Below, in pieces: positions 50,201 through 58,820 of a stretch of 64,000 nucleotides of DNA. Below the pieces are notes generated by a model that saw only the letters and a list, made by a program, of their open reading frames with translations, was not told where the DNA came from and ran no database searches. This DNA is from Parabacteroides sp. AD58 (lineage in GTDB: Bacteria > Bacteroidota > Bacteroidia > Bacteroidales > Tannerellaceae). The position numbers and the translations under genes are program-made. The stretch is from contig NZ_CP146284.1 in NCBI RefSeq assembly GCF_023744375.2, positions 372,001 to 436,000 on the forward strand, written 5' to 3'. Each line of letters starts with the position of its first letter. Within the stretch, counting starts at the first letter, position 1.

Positions 50201-52740
50201 CCAGGAGCCGTGCTGTTGTCAGTGTACAGACCGGTTCAACCGTATTGCTGGTAAAAGAGTTTGAGTGTGAAGCGAATCAGACGACTTTTACCATTCGGGC
50301 AACTGAAGAGATGCAGCCGAATGCTTATCTGTTCGTTTCATTGTTACAACCGCATGGTGCAACGGTGAATGATATGCCTATCCGGATGTTCGGTGTCGTT
50401 CCGTTTACCGTAATTTCAGAAGAGAGTCATTTGCATCCTCAGCTGACAACGGCTAAAGAATGGAAACCGGAGAGTATGTGCCAGGTGACAGTCTCGGAAC
50501 AGAAAGGCCGGGCGATGTCATATACCTTAGCAGTTGTAGATGAAGGTTTGTTGGATTTGACCCGTTTCCAGACGCCCGATCCGTGGAAGACTTTCTATGC
50601 TCGCGAAGCTTTAGGTGTAGAGACCTGGGATTTGTATAATTATGTTCTGGGTGCTTATGGCGGACGAATCGAACAATTGTTCAGTATTGGTGGTGATGAT
50701 GCCTTGAACAAGGGACCGAAAGCTGTCGTGAACCGCTTTGCTCCGGTTGTTAAGTTCATAGGTCCATTCCAATTGAAGAAAGGCAAACGGAAAACGCATC
50801 AGATTGATATTCCTAATTACAATGGTCGTGTTCGGGTGATGGTGGTTGCTACGAACGGTGCCTCATTTGGTCATACGGAACAAAGTATCATGGTCCGTAA
50901 GCCGGTTATGTTATTAGGTACGTTACCACGGGTTGTGGGAACGAATGAAGAAATCGTCATTCCGGCTACGGTTTTTGCTACGGAAGATAACGTCGGAGAC
51001 GTAACGGTATCACTGCAATGTTCTGCTGCTGTCGAAATAGTGGGTAATACCACGCAAACGCTTCATTTCACGAAGAAAGATGACAAAACGGTTTCTTTCC
51101 GGATCAAAGTGAAGAATCCGGTAGACAAGATCCGGGTTACCATGCAGGCGGAAGGGAAAGGCGAAATATCAACTTATGCTGCTGATTTAGCGGTACGGAC
51201 GGTTACTACGGTACAAAGAAAAGGCTGGGAGGCCGTTATTAAGCCGGGTGAAACCTGGAAGCAGCCGGTTCAGCTAAGCGGAATGAATGGAAGCAACCGC
51301 CTGTTGTTGGATGTCTCGTCTATTCAGCCTCTCAATTTATCTGCCCGGTTAAGCGAGCTGACAGACTATCCGCATGCTTGTCTGGAACAACTGGTTTCAA
51401 AAGCGTTCCCGCAGTTGTATCTGTCGGATGTATCGGAACAGACAGCCGATCAGGTAATGGGAGCCGAACAGCAGGTGAAACAAATCATCAGCCGCTTGCG
51501 CTCGTATCAGTTGCCGACGGGCTCCTTTGCTTATTGGCCCGGACAGAGCAACTCGAATGCATGGGGAAGTATTTATGCCCTGCATTTCCTGTTGATGGCT
51601 GAAGGAAAAGGATATGCAGTTCCGGCTACCTTGAAGCTGCAGGCTTTGGCTGATTTGCAGAAGATGGCGTCGGGATGGAAACCGGTCGCAACGGGTTATC
51701 AGCAGGAAGCCGAGATGTTGACACAGGCTTATCGGCTGTATGTCTTGGCCTTGGCGAATAAAGCAGATATGGGAGCCATGAACCGCCTTCGTGCGCAGCA
51801 GCAATTGCCTGTCGCAGCTCAGTGGATGTTGTCGGCTTCGTATGCTGTGGTCGGACGCTCTGACGTAGCCAAGACCTTGTTGGAGAAGACAACTGAGAAT
51901 TCGACATCTTCGCTGGTATATGATGAGACGTTTGGTTCGGCCTTCCGGAATGAAGCCATACGGCTGGTCGCTCTTTGCCTGGTGAAAGAGAATGAGGAAG
52001 CGACTACGCTGGTTACTCGTCTGGCCAAGAAACTTGCTTCGGATGATTGGCTGAGTACGCAGGAGACGGCTTTTGCTTTGGTGGCATTGGCGGGCTATTA
52101 TCAGCAGTATCCTACGAAGACCGGAAGAATGCAGTTCACTTATCAGTATGCAGACCAGCAGGAAACGGTTCGGACAGAGAAGTCTGTCTGGTCAGACCGG
52201 TTGTTGGAGGGGGCGGATTCTTCTTCCTCCGATCTTGTGATCAAGAACGAAGGGGAAACGGCCTTGTATGTCCAGGCAGAATCGTTGGCCGAGATTCCGC
52301 AGCAGGATGTGAAAGAGTCGCAGCGTAAACTGAAGCTGTCTGTCACGTATCAGACAACCGATGGCCGGCCTTTGGATATCGCTTCCTTGGAACAGGGAAC
52401 GAATTTCACTGCGCAGGTACTGATCCAGAACCCGACGGCTTTGCCTTTGCGGAATCTGGTATTGACAGAAATCTTCCCGTCGGGTTGGGAAATCCTGAAT
52501 ACACGCTTTATGCCGACGGTTGTTTCTTCAGCAGACAGCAATGTCAGTTATCAGGATATTCGTGATGATCGGGTATGCAGCTATGTCGATTATCTGGCTC
52601 CGGGCAGTCATGTGCTGGTTCGCGTGAACCTTTGTGCTGTATATCCGGGTAAATTCTATCTGCCGCCAGTGAGTTGCGAGGCGATGTACGACCGGCAGAT
52701 TGCAGCGAATACGGCAAGTGGCATGGTGGAAGTGAAATAA
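47206..52740 (+). CDS. Alpha-2-macroglobulin family lipoprotein
   Basis: 1844 residues, one of the largest genes here. A lipoprotein signal ends at Cys 20 (LSLISCSFS). The order fits bacterial macroglobulins: MG domains, MG2 with GERGVWRPGDTIHVGFM at about 620, the bait-like region, the A2M domain (VVDEGLLDLTRFQTPDPWK), then the thioester domain with CLEQ at about 1392 (PHACLEQLVSKAFPQL) and a C-terminal receptor-like part. The Cys-Gln thioester traps attacking proteases. Such proteins often stand beside a PBP1C gene; none follows here. Followed by a terminator. Confidence 0.94.
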   Translation: MNRYLFCLLTLLSYLSLISCSFSDSTKETITFNPYVEAFTSGLVSRYVTPTLVLQEEIPAEMQAEGKWKEHVQLNPKAEGTFVLEEGRIVKFKPAGCLERDTRYTLSVDLAAWKSIPEKKYQHFSTSFHTKALEVKAYLSSLDINPSNSGNYNLTYLVLTSDRELPANVEQLVGPSSDLKGVWQHGSDGKKHVLTLENIVPGSEDVCLSVLPNKWNVAEKTLVCTSVPAKDDFSVFDIQYVRTPERYVEVTFTQALKKDQVLDGLAYIEDNVSKLVSVEGNKLRLYPDQNRNGDLKVVLKKEIQSTSGTLLAKDETREIRENDGCPDVRFMGDGVIIPQSDKLHVPFQAIALKGVVVRVVKIGEQNIGQFLQTNELDGTAELMRLGRLITRQVIFFDEHNYDLTRWNTFALDLKQLIDPEPGAIYRVILSFDESLSAYDCPQLETKTKEQILAENEMAFREELNQFDAGGWYYQESLNTDWNTYKYAERNDPCSPSYYFNRSAGKNILVSNIGLMAMAGTDGKMVVLAHHLQTTEPMSGVQIGAYNYQKELLAEGTTDNDGRVVFDCRKAGGRPYYLLASEGKQRSYLRVNEGSNLSLSSFDVDGEVVQKGIKGFIYGERGVWRPGDTIHVGFMLFDRSKMLPAHHPVKLSLFNPLGQLYQQKVSTQGSDGLYVFHIPTEASVPTGAWNVKVEVGGVSFDKRLRVESIKPNRLKIRLDVPDLLLREQEVSIPLHAEWLQGAKARNLKYDVKGTFVSTGTSFKNYPDYTFDNPTVSFNSEESQLISGTTNGEGDASVRIRLNVGATAPGMLLGSFTTKVYEESGDFSIDAVRLLYSPYQRYVGIHSPQTDRQPLSTDQDHTFQLVSVDYNGTPIAGSELDVSVYKLDWYWWWSADQSTLANFTSSSYYKPVKPEKLTTDETGKASLALSFDEKNWGTYLIQAKDRKSGHTTGVVSYFDWPNVNRERDFSTTDAASILEFKLDKDSYVPGEDIRVTIPSSTRSRAVVSVQTGSTVLLVKEFECEANQTTFTIRATEEMQPNAYLFVSLLQPHGATVNDMPIRMFGVVPFTVISEESHLHPQLTTAKEWKPESMCQVTVSEQKGRAMSYTLAVVDEGLLDLTRFQTPDPWKTFYAREALGVETWDLYNYVLGAYGGRIEQLFSIGGDDALNKGPKAVVNRFAPVVKFIGPFQLKKGKRKTHQIDIPNYNGRVRVMVVATNGASFGHTEQSIMVRKPVMLLGTLPRVVGTNEEIVIPATVFATEDNVGDVTVSLQCSAAVEIVGNTTQTLHFTKKDDKTVSFRIKVKNPVDKIRVTMQAEGKGEISTYAADLAVRTVTTVQRKGWEAVIKPGETWKQPVQLSGMNGSNRLLLDVSSIQPLNLSARLSELTDYPHACLEQLVSKAFPQLYLSDVSEQTADQVMGAEQQVKQIISRLRSYQLPTGSFAYWPGQSNSNAWGSIYALHFLLMAEGKGYAVPATLKLQALADLQKMASGWKPVATGYQQEAEMLTQAYRLYVLALANKADMGAMNRLRAQQQLPVAAQWMLSASYAVVGRSDVAKTLLEKTTENSTSSLVYDETFGSAFRNEAIRLVALCLVKENEEATTLVTRLAKKLASDDWLSTQETAFALVALAGYYQQYPTKTGRMQFTYQYADQQETVRTEKSVWSDRLLEGADSSSSDLVIKNEGETALYVQAESLAEIPQQDVKESQRKLKLSVTYQTTDGRPLDIASLEQGTNFTAQVLIQNPTALPLRNLVLTEIFPSGWEILNTRFMPTVVSSADSNVSYQDIRDDRVCSYVDYLAPGSHVLVRVNLCAVYPGKFYLPPVSCEAMYDRQIAANTASGMVEVK

Positions 52741-52757
52741 ACAGATGGATGATAGTC

Positions 52758-52802
52758 GGAAAGGCTTGGGGAACGATCTTCTTCAAGCCTTTTCTCGTTT
52801 TT
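52758..52802 (+). terminator. Terminator after the macroglobulin gene
   Basis: GAAAGGCTTG and CAAGCCTTTTC pair across a 15-base loop; CGTTTTT follows. Confidence 0.75.
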
Positions 52803-52879
52803 GGAAGAAATACCCGAAGATAGGTATTGTCTTTTCTCTTGATTTCCGTAATTTTGCAGATCCAAAAAAGATTTGATCA

Positions 52880-53236
52880 TTGAAAGCACGATTGCAGACA
52901 TATCTCCGATGGATTCTCCCGATTATCTTCATCTTGTATTTGGGAGAAATCGTCTCATTCACACATGTTCATATTGTGAACGGTGTTACGATCGTGCACG
53001 CTCACCCTTCTCAAGACAAGGACGGACAGCATAAGCATTCTTTACAGGAATTGCAGCTGTTTCATGCTCTTTCTACGATTACTGTAGAAGACGGAGCCGT
53101 TACCGTTCTCTCTCTGTTCGATTTCATTCCTTCTTTCTTGCAGGAAATTGAATCGCAGGTTTTCGGGTTCTTGAGAAAGGTTTGTTTTATTCCTTATCAT
53201 CTGCGGGCTCCTCCGGTTCTGATTTCATTCATTTAA
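52880..53236 (+). CDS. His-rich small exported or membrane protein
   Basis: 118 residues from a TTG start at 52880; no ATG is available downstream in frame. One N-terminal membrane segment or signal (about 9-27), then paired histidines (THVHIVNG, IVHAHPSQ, QHKHSLQ) that look like metal ligands, and a C-terminus YHLRAPPVL. The layout recalls the DUF2946 proteins of proteobacteria, which sit beside TonB-dependent metal receptors. It lies 100 bp before a TonB receptor gene. A role in copper or zinc handling is inference. Confidence 0.7.
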   Translation: MKARLQTYLRWILPIIFILYLGEIVSFTHVHIVNGVTIVHAHPSQDKDGQHKHSLQELQLFHALSTITVEDGAVTVLSLFDFIPSFLQEIESQVFGFLRKVCFIPYHLRAPPVLISFI

Positions 53237-53336
53237 TCTAAAGGGCAGGATAGTTTTCCGGGCCCTGAATCATTATGGCTTCTTCTGTCGAAAGGAGAGG
53301 GCATCCCCAATTTATTATCCTAAAAGAATTGAAATC

Positions 53337-55640
53337 ATGCAAAGAATATTTTTAGTATGGTTCAGCCTGTGCTGTATCCTGTTTGCTGCCAGAGCTGAAC
53401 ACGAGGGAGTGAATTTGAATCCGTCTGATGCCAATATCTTCGGACATGTTGTAGATAAAAAATCAGGAGAGCATATCTCTTATGTGAATATTTTCCTGGA
53501 AGGAACAACGATCGGAACGGTTACCGATGCTACCGGTCATTACTCGTTGACCAATCTGCCGGAAGGAGAATTTCAGCTGGTGCTGAAATCGATCGGGTAT
53601 CAGACGGTCAAGAAAAAGGTGGTCCTCAAGAAGGGGAAAACCTTGGAGGTAAATTTTGAGGCAGAGGAAGATGCCGTTTCCCTAGATGGCGTCGTCGTGT
53701 CGGCCAACCGCAATGAGACAACACGCCGGATGGCTCCGTCGCTGGTGAATGTCTTGGATTCGAAAGTGTTTGAATCGTCCAACGCGGTGTCGTTGGCCGA
53801 AGGACTGAATTTCCAGCCGGGAGTGCGGGTGGAAAACAACTGTCAGAACTGCGGCTTCCAGCAGGTGCGTATCAACGGACTGGACGGACCGTATACGCAG
53901 ATATTGGTAGACAGCCGTCCTATCTTCAGCGCATTAACCGGCGTGTATGGATTGGAACAGATTCCGGCCAATATGATCGAACGGGTGGAAGTGATGCGCG
54001 GTGGCGGCTCGGCCCTGTTCGGCTCGTCGGCCATTGCGGGAACCATCAATATTATTACCAAAGAGCCTTTACGTAATTCGGCCCAGGTGTCTCATTCGCT
54101 GACCATGGTTGGTGGAAGCAGTGCCGACAATAACACCACGGTGAATGCCTCGTTGGTAACCGACGATCAGAAAGCTGGTATTTATATCTTCGGTCAGAGC
54201 CGTATCCGTGATCCGTATGACCATGACGGCGACGGTTATTCGGAATTGGGAAAAATCCGTGCGAAGACCATCGGTTTCCGTTCGTACCTGAAGACAAGTA
54301 ATTATTCGAAACTGACGTTGGAGTATCATGGTATCCATGAATTCCGCCGGGGCGGAAACTCGTTCAACAAGCCTCCTCACGAAGCGGATATTGCCGAGCA
54401 GACCGATCATGACATCAACGGTGGCGGATTGAAGTATGATTTGTTCTCGAAAGATTATAAGCATCGTTTCGGTGCCTATGCGTCGGCACAGCATACCAAG
54501 CGCGAGAGTTATTATGGAGCCGGAAAAGACCCGAATGCTTATGGCTCGACCACGGATATGACGGCTATCGTCGGCTCGCAATATAGCTATTCGTTCGACC
54601 GCTGCCTGTTCATGCCGGCCGAACTGACTACTGGATTGGAGTATAACTTCGACAATCTGCACGACTTGATGCTCGGTCACGACCGCGAGGTGAAGCAGAC
54701 GACACATATCGAGAGTGTGTTCTTGCAGAATGAATGGAAGAACAAACGGTGGAGCTTCCTGATCGGTGGCCGTCTGGATAAGCACAACCTGATCAATCAT
54801 GTCATCTTCAGTCCGCGGGCGAATGTGCGTTATAACCCGACCGACAATATCAATATCCGCCTGGCTTACTCAAGCGGTTTCCGGGCTCCGCAGGCATTCG
54901 ATGAAGATTTGCATATCGAGGCGGTGGGCGGTACGGTTTCGAAGATTGAACTGTCCGACAATTTGAAGGAAGAGCGTTCCAACAGCCTGAGTGCGTCGGT
55001 CGATTACTACCATCGCTTCGGTCCGGTGCAGGTGAACTTCCTGGTGGAAGGATTCTATACCGACTTGAAGGATGTGTTTGATCTGAAGAAGACGGGCCTC
55101 GACGAGCATGGCGATATCGTGATGGTGCGTTATAATGCTTCCGGCGCACGGGTGATGGGATTGAACCTGGAAGGAAAGATGGCCTACTCGTGGATGCAGA
55201 TTCAGGCAGGAGCTACCTGGCAGCGGAGCCGTTATAAGGAAGCCATGCAGTGGAGCGACGATGTGACTCCGCAGAAAAAGATGTACCGCACACCCGATTT
55301 GTATGGTTACCTGACATCCACCTTTACGCCGGTGAAGCGTCTGTCGCTTGCCCTGACGGGAACGTATACGGGCAGCATGCTGGTGCAGCATAATTTGCGG
55401 GAAGGATACAATATCCCGGATAAGGATGTGACGACGCCCGATTTCTTCGACCTGAACCTGAAGGTGGGCTATGATATTCCGTTGTTTAAGACCGTAACCC
55501 TGCAGGTGAATGCCGGCGTGAAGAATATCTTCAATGCCTATCAGAATGATTTCGACCAGGGCGAGAAACGCGATGCGGGTTATATATATGGTCCCGGCAT
55601 GCCGCGGAGTTATTTCGTAGGCTGTAAGATTTCTTATTGA
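53337..55640 (+). CDS. TonB-dependent outer membrane receptor with CarboxypepD-like domain
   Basis: 767 residues. Signal peptide (about 1-20), a carboxypeptidase regulatory-like domain (about 33-115, GHVVDKKSGEHISYVNIFLEGTTIGT), plug domain (about 125-240) and a 22-strand barrel to the terminal aromatic residue (KISY). The plug holds an uncommon Cys pair, NNCQNCGFQQVRINGL, at about 166-180. It is not SusC-like. With the His-rich neighbour it suggests uptake of a metal or a metal complex; heme cannot be ruled out. Confidence 0.9.
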   Translation: MQRIFLVWFSLCCILFAARAEHEGVNLNPSDANIFGHVVDKKSGEHISYVNIFLEGTTIGTVTDATGHYSLTNLPEGEFQLVLKSIGYQTVKKKVVLKKGKTLEVNFEAEEDAVSLDGVVVSANRNETTRRMAPSLVNVLDSKVFESSNAVSLAEGLNFQPGVRVENNCQNCGFQQVRINGLDGPYTQILVDSRPIFSALTGVYGLEQIPANMIERVEVMRGGGSALFGSSAIAGTINIITKEPLRNSAQVSHSLTMVGGSSADNNTTVNASLVTDDQKAGIYIFGQSRIRDPYDHDGDGYSELGKIRAKTIGFRSYLKTSNYSKLTLEYHGIHEFRRGGNSFNKPPHEADIAEQTDHDINGGGLKYDLFSKDYKHRFGAYASAQHTKRESYYGAGKDPNAYGSTTDMTAIVGSQYSYSFDRCLFMPAELTTGLEYNFDNLHDLMLGHDREVKQTTHIESVFLQNEWKNKRWSFLIGGRLDKHNLINHVIFSPRANVRYNPTDNINIRLAYSSGFRAPQAFDEDLHIEAVGGTVSKIELSDNLKEERSNSLSASVDYYHRFGPVQVNFLVEGFYTDLKDVFDLKKTGLDEHGDIVMVRYNASGARVMGLNLEGKMAYSWMQIQAGATWQRSRYKEAMQWSDDVTPQKKMYRTPDLYGYLTSTFTPVKRLSLALTGTYTGSMLVQHNLREGYNIPDKDVTTPDFFDLNLKVGYDIPLFKTVTLQVNAGVKNIFNAYQNDFDQGEKRDAGYIYGPGMPRSYFVGCKISY

Positions 55641-55670
55641 GAGAAAAGAAACGAGTAGTAATATAAGATG

Positions 55671-55736
55671 AATTCCGCTGAGCCTCATCGGTTTTTCCCC
55701 TGAGCAGTCAAGTTCCCGCTGAGGCTCACCGGAATT
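55671..55736. terminator. Bidirectional terminator between the TonB receptor and SnoaL-like genes
   Basis: Arms of 21 bp (AATTCCGCTGAGCCTCATCGG against its near-complement) with two mismatches and a 24-base loop. It lies between two converging genes. Confidence 0.75.
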
Positions 55737-55768
55737 TTAGAAATACTCCATCACTTCGCGTATCCCGG

Positions 55769-56224
55769 TTATTGTTGAGGAGCGGGAGCCGGAATGGCAC
55801 CGAGCTGTTGCAACATCGTGAAGATGTCGGGCAACCCGTGTTCCCGAATAATCTTGCCGTCTTTCAGCTGATAAATATTCATTGCTGTTACTTTGACAGC
55901 CTTTCCTGTTGCCGGTATTCCCATGAAAGGTTGTGTTTGTGTCCCGCTCATCGTAAAACGGATCATCACCTTGTCTCCTTCCGCAATGAATTCCTCCGCT
56001 TTCCATTGTACATCCGGCATGGCTCCACGCATCATGTCGAGAACGGCAATATAGCCATTGAATCCGTGCAGGGGCTCAGGAGAAGTCGGAGCATAAAATA
56101 TTACGTCGGGCGAGATGATGGCTTCTCCGATACTCTTGTCGCCCGTATTGATGAAGCGAATAAACTGTTCCATTACCTGTTTGTTCGCGTCGGTTACTGA
56201 TGGCATAGTCATTACTTTTGTCAT
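55769..56224 (-). CDS. SnoaL-like ester cyclase family protein
   Basis: 151 residues of the SnoaL/NTF2 fold: VMEQFIRFINTGD, APTSPEPLHGFNGYIAVLDMMRGAMPDVQWKAEEFIAEGDKVMIRF and GKIIREHGLPDIFTMLQQLGAI, as in the ester cyclase group. No signal peptide. In other bacteria such small proteins act on xenobiotics or polyketides, but the substrate is unknown. It is divergent from an HxlR regulator that probably controls it. Confidence 0.85.
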   Translation of the reverse strand: MTKVMTMPSVTDANKQVMEQFIRFINTGDKSIGEAIISPDVIFYAPTSPEPLHGFNGYIAVLDMMRGAMPDVQWKAEEFIAEGDKVMIRFTMSGTQTQPFMGIPATGKAVKVTAMNIYQLKDGKIIREHGLPDIFTMLQQLGAIPAPAPQQ

Positions 56225-56521
56225 TTTTCTTTGGTTATTTTACTGATTAAATGAAATTTCTTTGCGGAAAAAACTTTGCCGGCAGCTATTCTACTCCGGT
56301 CTGATTATATAGAGAGTTTCACCAAGTGCAACAGACCGTAAGAGGCAATGTTATTCACGCATATAATGCTGTAAAGTTAGCTTTAACAAAGCTATCCAAC
56401 AATACGTTACATTTTTATCCCATAGTAACCTATTTCTCGCTTTTGTACAAAACCAGTCTGTTAGTGATATGTTAAGAAATATAATTTTTAGTAGGCTGTA
56501 TTATATAACGGATATCATGAC
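56225..56521. other. Intergenic region between the SnoaL-like and HxlR genes
   Basis: AT-rich divergent control region with no gene. Minus-strand TAACTTTAC near 56373-56381 may be the -7 box for the SnoaL-like gene. No clear inverted operator was found. Confidence 0.4.
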
Positions 56522-56529
56522 TAACTTTG
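56522..56529 (+). promoter_or_regulatory. -7 box of the HxlR regulator gene
   Basis: TAACTTTG followed by C, 30 bp before the ATG. A matching -33 element is not seen. Confidence 0.5.
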
Positions 56530-56558
56530 CGATAAAAGTAACTTCTGATTTGTAAGAG

Positions 56559-56936
56559 ATGCTAAGAAAGGAAGAGAGAAACTCAATCATTGAAATATGC
56601 CCGGTTCGTAATGTGATCGCACGTTTTGGCAATAAATGGGCCTTATTGGTAGTGTTGGTTTTAAGCGAACACGAAAAGGTTCGTTTTAGCGAATTATGCC
56701 GGTTGATACCGGATATTTCGTCACGTGTTTTGTCGGGTACATTAAAGACACTGGAAGCAGACGGTCTTGTTTCACGTACAACTTATCCTGTTGTTCCTCC
56801 GAAAGTCGAATACCAACTGACGGAAATGGGGCGCACGCTGGTTCCTCTTATTGTTCAGCTAACGGAGTGGGCACAGACCAATATGAAAAAGATAGTAGCA
56901 CACCGGAAAGAGTTCGAAGCGGAAGATGAAGGATAA
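56559..56936 (+). CDS. HxlR-family transcription regulator
   Basis: 125 residues with the winged helix of the family: CPVRNVIARFGNKWALLVVLVLSEHEKVRFSELCRLIPDISSRVLSGTLKTLEADGLVSRTTYPVVPPKVEYQLTEMG in two overlapping views. The Cys at about 11 is the redox- or thiol-sensing residue seen in many HxlR proteins. It is expected to bind as a dimer in the 334-bp region shared with the SnoaL-like gene. Confidence 0.92.
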   Translation: MLRKEERNSIIEICPVRNVIARFGNKWALLVVLVLSEHEKVRFSELCRLIPDISSRVLSGTLKTLEADGLVSRTTYPVVPPKVEYQLTEMGRTLVPLIVQLTEWAQTNMKKIVAHRKEFEAEDEG

Positions 56937-57081
56937 TTCCGTCTTCCTCTCTTCCCTTTGGCACAAAATCAAGGGCTATGTCTGTTCTTTCATCAATCCA
57001 TCCAAAAACAAATCTGTCTTCCCGGAAGCGACTGATGTGACAGCCTGACTTCGGGGAAGCCGGATCATTACAGGGCAGGGC

Positions 57082-57510
57082 TTACACGCCGCCGCCAGCA
57101 TCTGCGCCCTCGTCTTTATCGACGGTGAAGCGGGCGAACTTGGCAACATCGCGCATCTCCTGCAAGCGTTTGCCCGGGTGGAACACCACTTTCGGCTTGC
57201 GGAGCATGGTCGCCGTGAATTCTTCGGGCGTCGACGCTCCGCTACTGCCCACAGCGATGCGGAAGTTACCTAAATCGCCGAACTGAACGATCTCGCTGTT
57301 CTTCAGGTGCGTTACCATGCCCCAGATCACACGGTCTAACACCGCCTTGATGTCGGCCGACGTCAGCGTACAGGTTTCAGCGATCTCGTCGCACAAATCA
57401 TCGAAATTCACCCGGCGCGTGCTCACTGCCTGGGCATAATACAACTTTGCGCCTTCCAACGCGCCCTTACTCATGTCTTTTCGCTGCACTAAGGTATAAG
57501 AAATTGCCAT
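57082..57510 (-). CDS. HU-like DNA-binding protein
   Basis: 142 residues of the Bacteroidetes HU/IHF-like type with a variable tail: VNFDDLCDEIAETCTLTSADIKAVLDRVIWGMVTHLKNSEIVQFGDLGNFRIAVGSSG, the beta arm region and a Gly/Asp tail. Such proteins are common in prophages and islands of this order. It reads outwards from the left end of the island. Its promoter carries four 10-bp repeats that recur, mirrored, before the lipoprotein gene at 61978. Confidence 0.9.
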   Translation of the reverse strand: MAISYTLVQRKDMSKGALEGAKLYYAQAVSTRRVNFDDLCDEIAETCTLTSADIKAVLDRVIWGMVTHLKNSEIVQFGDLGNFRIAVGSSGASTPEEFTATMLRKPKVVFHPGKRLQEMRDVAKFARFTVDKDEGADAGGGV

Positions 57511-57574
57511 AACTTTATCGGGACAAGTTTTTTACAGGTTCGGCAACCGCGCCTCTTCCTCTCTTGTCACACTA

Positions 57575-57608
57575 CAAAGATACAACACCCGAAAACCGTA
57601 CTGTTGAC
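57575..57608 (-). promoter_or_regulatory. HU gene promoter with atypical -33 element
   Basis: Minus strand: GTCAAC (57603-57608), 20 bp, TATCTTTG (57575-57582). GTCAAC replaces the usual TTTG and is identical, at identical spacing, in the promoter at 61921-61954. Transcription would start near 57568. Confidence 0.7.
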
Positions 57609-57610
57609 GT

Positions 57611-57650
57611 GTGTCGCCCAATGTCGCTCAGTGTCGCTCAATGTCGCCCA
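57611..57650 (-). repeat. Four 10-bp tandem repeats upstream of the HU promoter
   Basis: Four contiguous units of TGRGCGACAY on the minus strand, ending 2 bp from the GTCAAC element. One unit per helical turn presents the same face to a regulator. Mirror copy at 61879-61918. Confidence 0.85.
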
Positions 57651-57919
57651 AAAGGATAAAAAAAGTATTTGGGCATTCATTTTTCCGACAGGATTCCTCC
57701 CCAATTTCCTGCCTACCTTTTCCCAAAAAGACGCCGGCTTTTTCTTAAAATACGCCGGGAAATGATCAAAAGACGCCGGATATTTCCTCTTCTTTCTTTA
57801 CCTTATTTTATTTAATATATAAATAGGTAATTAACCAAATAAACATGGACTAAATAAATCGATATTAGGTTTAAAATACCATAAAACAGGAATAAATGGC
57901 TAATTAATATGCTATTTTA
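57651..57919. other. AT-rich intergenic part of the island
   Basis: No gene seen. Contains short repeated words aaaagacgccgg, aaaatacgccgg and aaaagacgccgga (57725-57780) and then a long AT-rich stretch leading to the 57920 promoter. Confidence 0.5.
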
Positions 57920-57951
57920 TTTGTTAAAAAGAAAAGTATTAATTACATTTG
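57920..57951 (+). promoter_or_regulatory. Consensus promoter of the 58020 gene
   Basis: TTTG (57920-57923), exactly 20 bp, TACATTTG (57944-57951). The -7 box lies in the palindrome ATTACATTTGTAAT (57943-57956 region), a possible operator. Start near 57958. Confidence 0.75.
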
Positions 57952-58019
57952 TAATGTTGATTCATGAATAAACAAAGTGATTGTATTAATGTTTTTAGTA
58001 ACAATTTTAAGTAATAAAG

Positions 58020-58748
58020 ATGAAAACAAATAAAGAAAGCAATGCCTTGGCATTGCAACCTATGGAAAATTTACAGAGTGCCTTGAATCTGTCTGTTACG
58101 ACAAACGCCGAACTAAAGAAACGGGGTGAAGAAATTTTGAATAGCGTAAATTTGAGCACCAAATCTGACGTGAAAGAAGTTGCGGTTGAGCTGTCTGAAT
58201 TTGTGCAGGAGTGTAAAGACGAGGTAGTGCGGATGCGTTCGCTCAGAAAGCCTTATACTGATAGGCTACTGGCGTTGCAGAAAAAATTTACGTCGCTGGA
58301 GAGTGAGATCGATCCGCTTAAACCGGGCTCGATCGCTCATGCTTGCCAAAGCCGTCTGCGTGAATTGCTCCGCCAGGAATGGGAACGGAACAAACAGGTA
58401 AAAGAACAGTTGCAAACCAACTACGAACGCCAGCTGAAGCGGATTGACAAACGGAAGGTATCTGACGAGAAGAAAGAAGAAGCCCGTTTGAATGCCCGTA
58501 AAAAGCTGTTGGAAGAAGAACGTAAGTTGTCTGATATTCAGGTACAAAAACTCCCGGTACCGAACGATCCGTTAGGTTTTATCGAACTCTTCAAATTCTG
58601 GTGGGAACAAAAAGGCCAGTATTTGCCCCAGGAAGACATGGAGCGTTTCTTCAAACTCCCGCTCACCTTCGCACGCCAGCAGGCGCAAAAAGGGGTTTTT
58701 ATTGATAGCCAATATGTTGAATATCAGGAAGAACCCTTCTTAAATTGA
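58020..58748 (+). CDS. Coiled-coil protein of the island, unknown function
   Basis: 242 residues, mostly helical with a strong coiled coil at about 110-175 (VKEQLQTNYERQLKRIDKRKVSDEKKEEARLNARKKLLEEER in two views) and charged flanks; no membrane segment. The C-terminal part (NDPLGFIELFKFWWEQKGQYLPQEDMERFFKLPLTFARQQAQKG) looks folded. It resembles early phage proteins that accompany recombination or replication functions but I cannot name a family. It has a consensus promoter and opens the rightward genes of the island. Confidence 0.75.
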   Translation: MKTNKESNALALQPMENLQSALNLSVTTNAELKKRGEEILNSVNLSTKSDVKEVAVELSEFVQECKDEVVRMRSLRKPYTDRLLALQKKFTSLESEIDPLKPGSIAHACQSRLRELLRQEWERNKQVKEQLQTNYERQLKRIDKRKVSDEKKEEARLNARKKLLEEERKLSDIQVQKLPVPNDPLGFIELFKFWWEQKGQYLPQEDMERFFKLPLTFARQQAQKGVFIDSQYVEYQEEPFLN

Positions 58749-58820
58749 AAATTGAGAATTGAGAATTGAAAATTAATTTGGCACGGAATTCATCAATGGA
58801 AAATTGGCAATAGGAAATGA

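Noticed and set aside
53237..53336. Cobalamin riboswitch before the TonB receptor gene
   Set aside because: The gap is only 100 bp and no B12-box-like sequence or suitable structure is seen.
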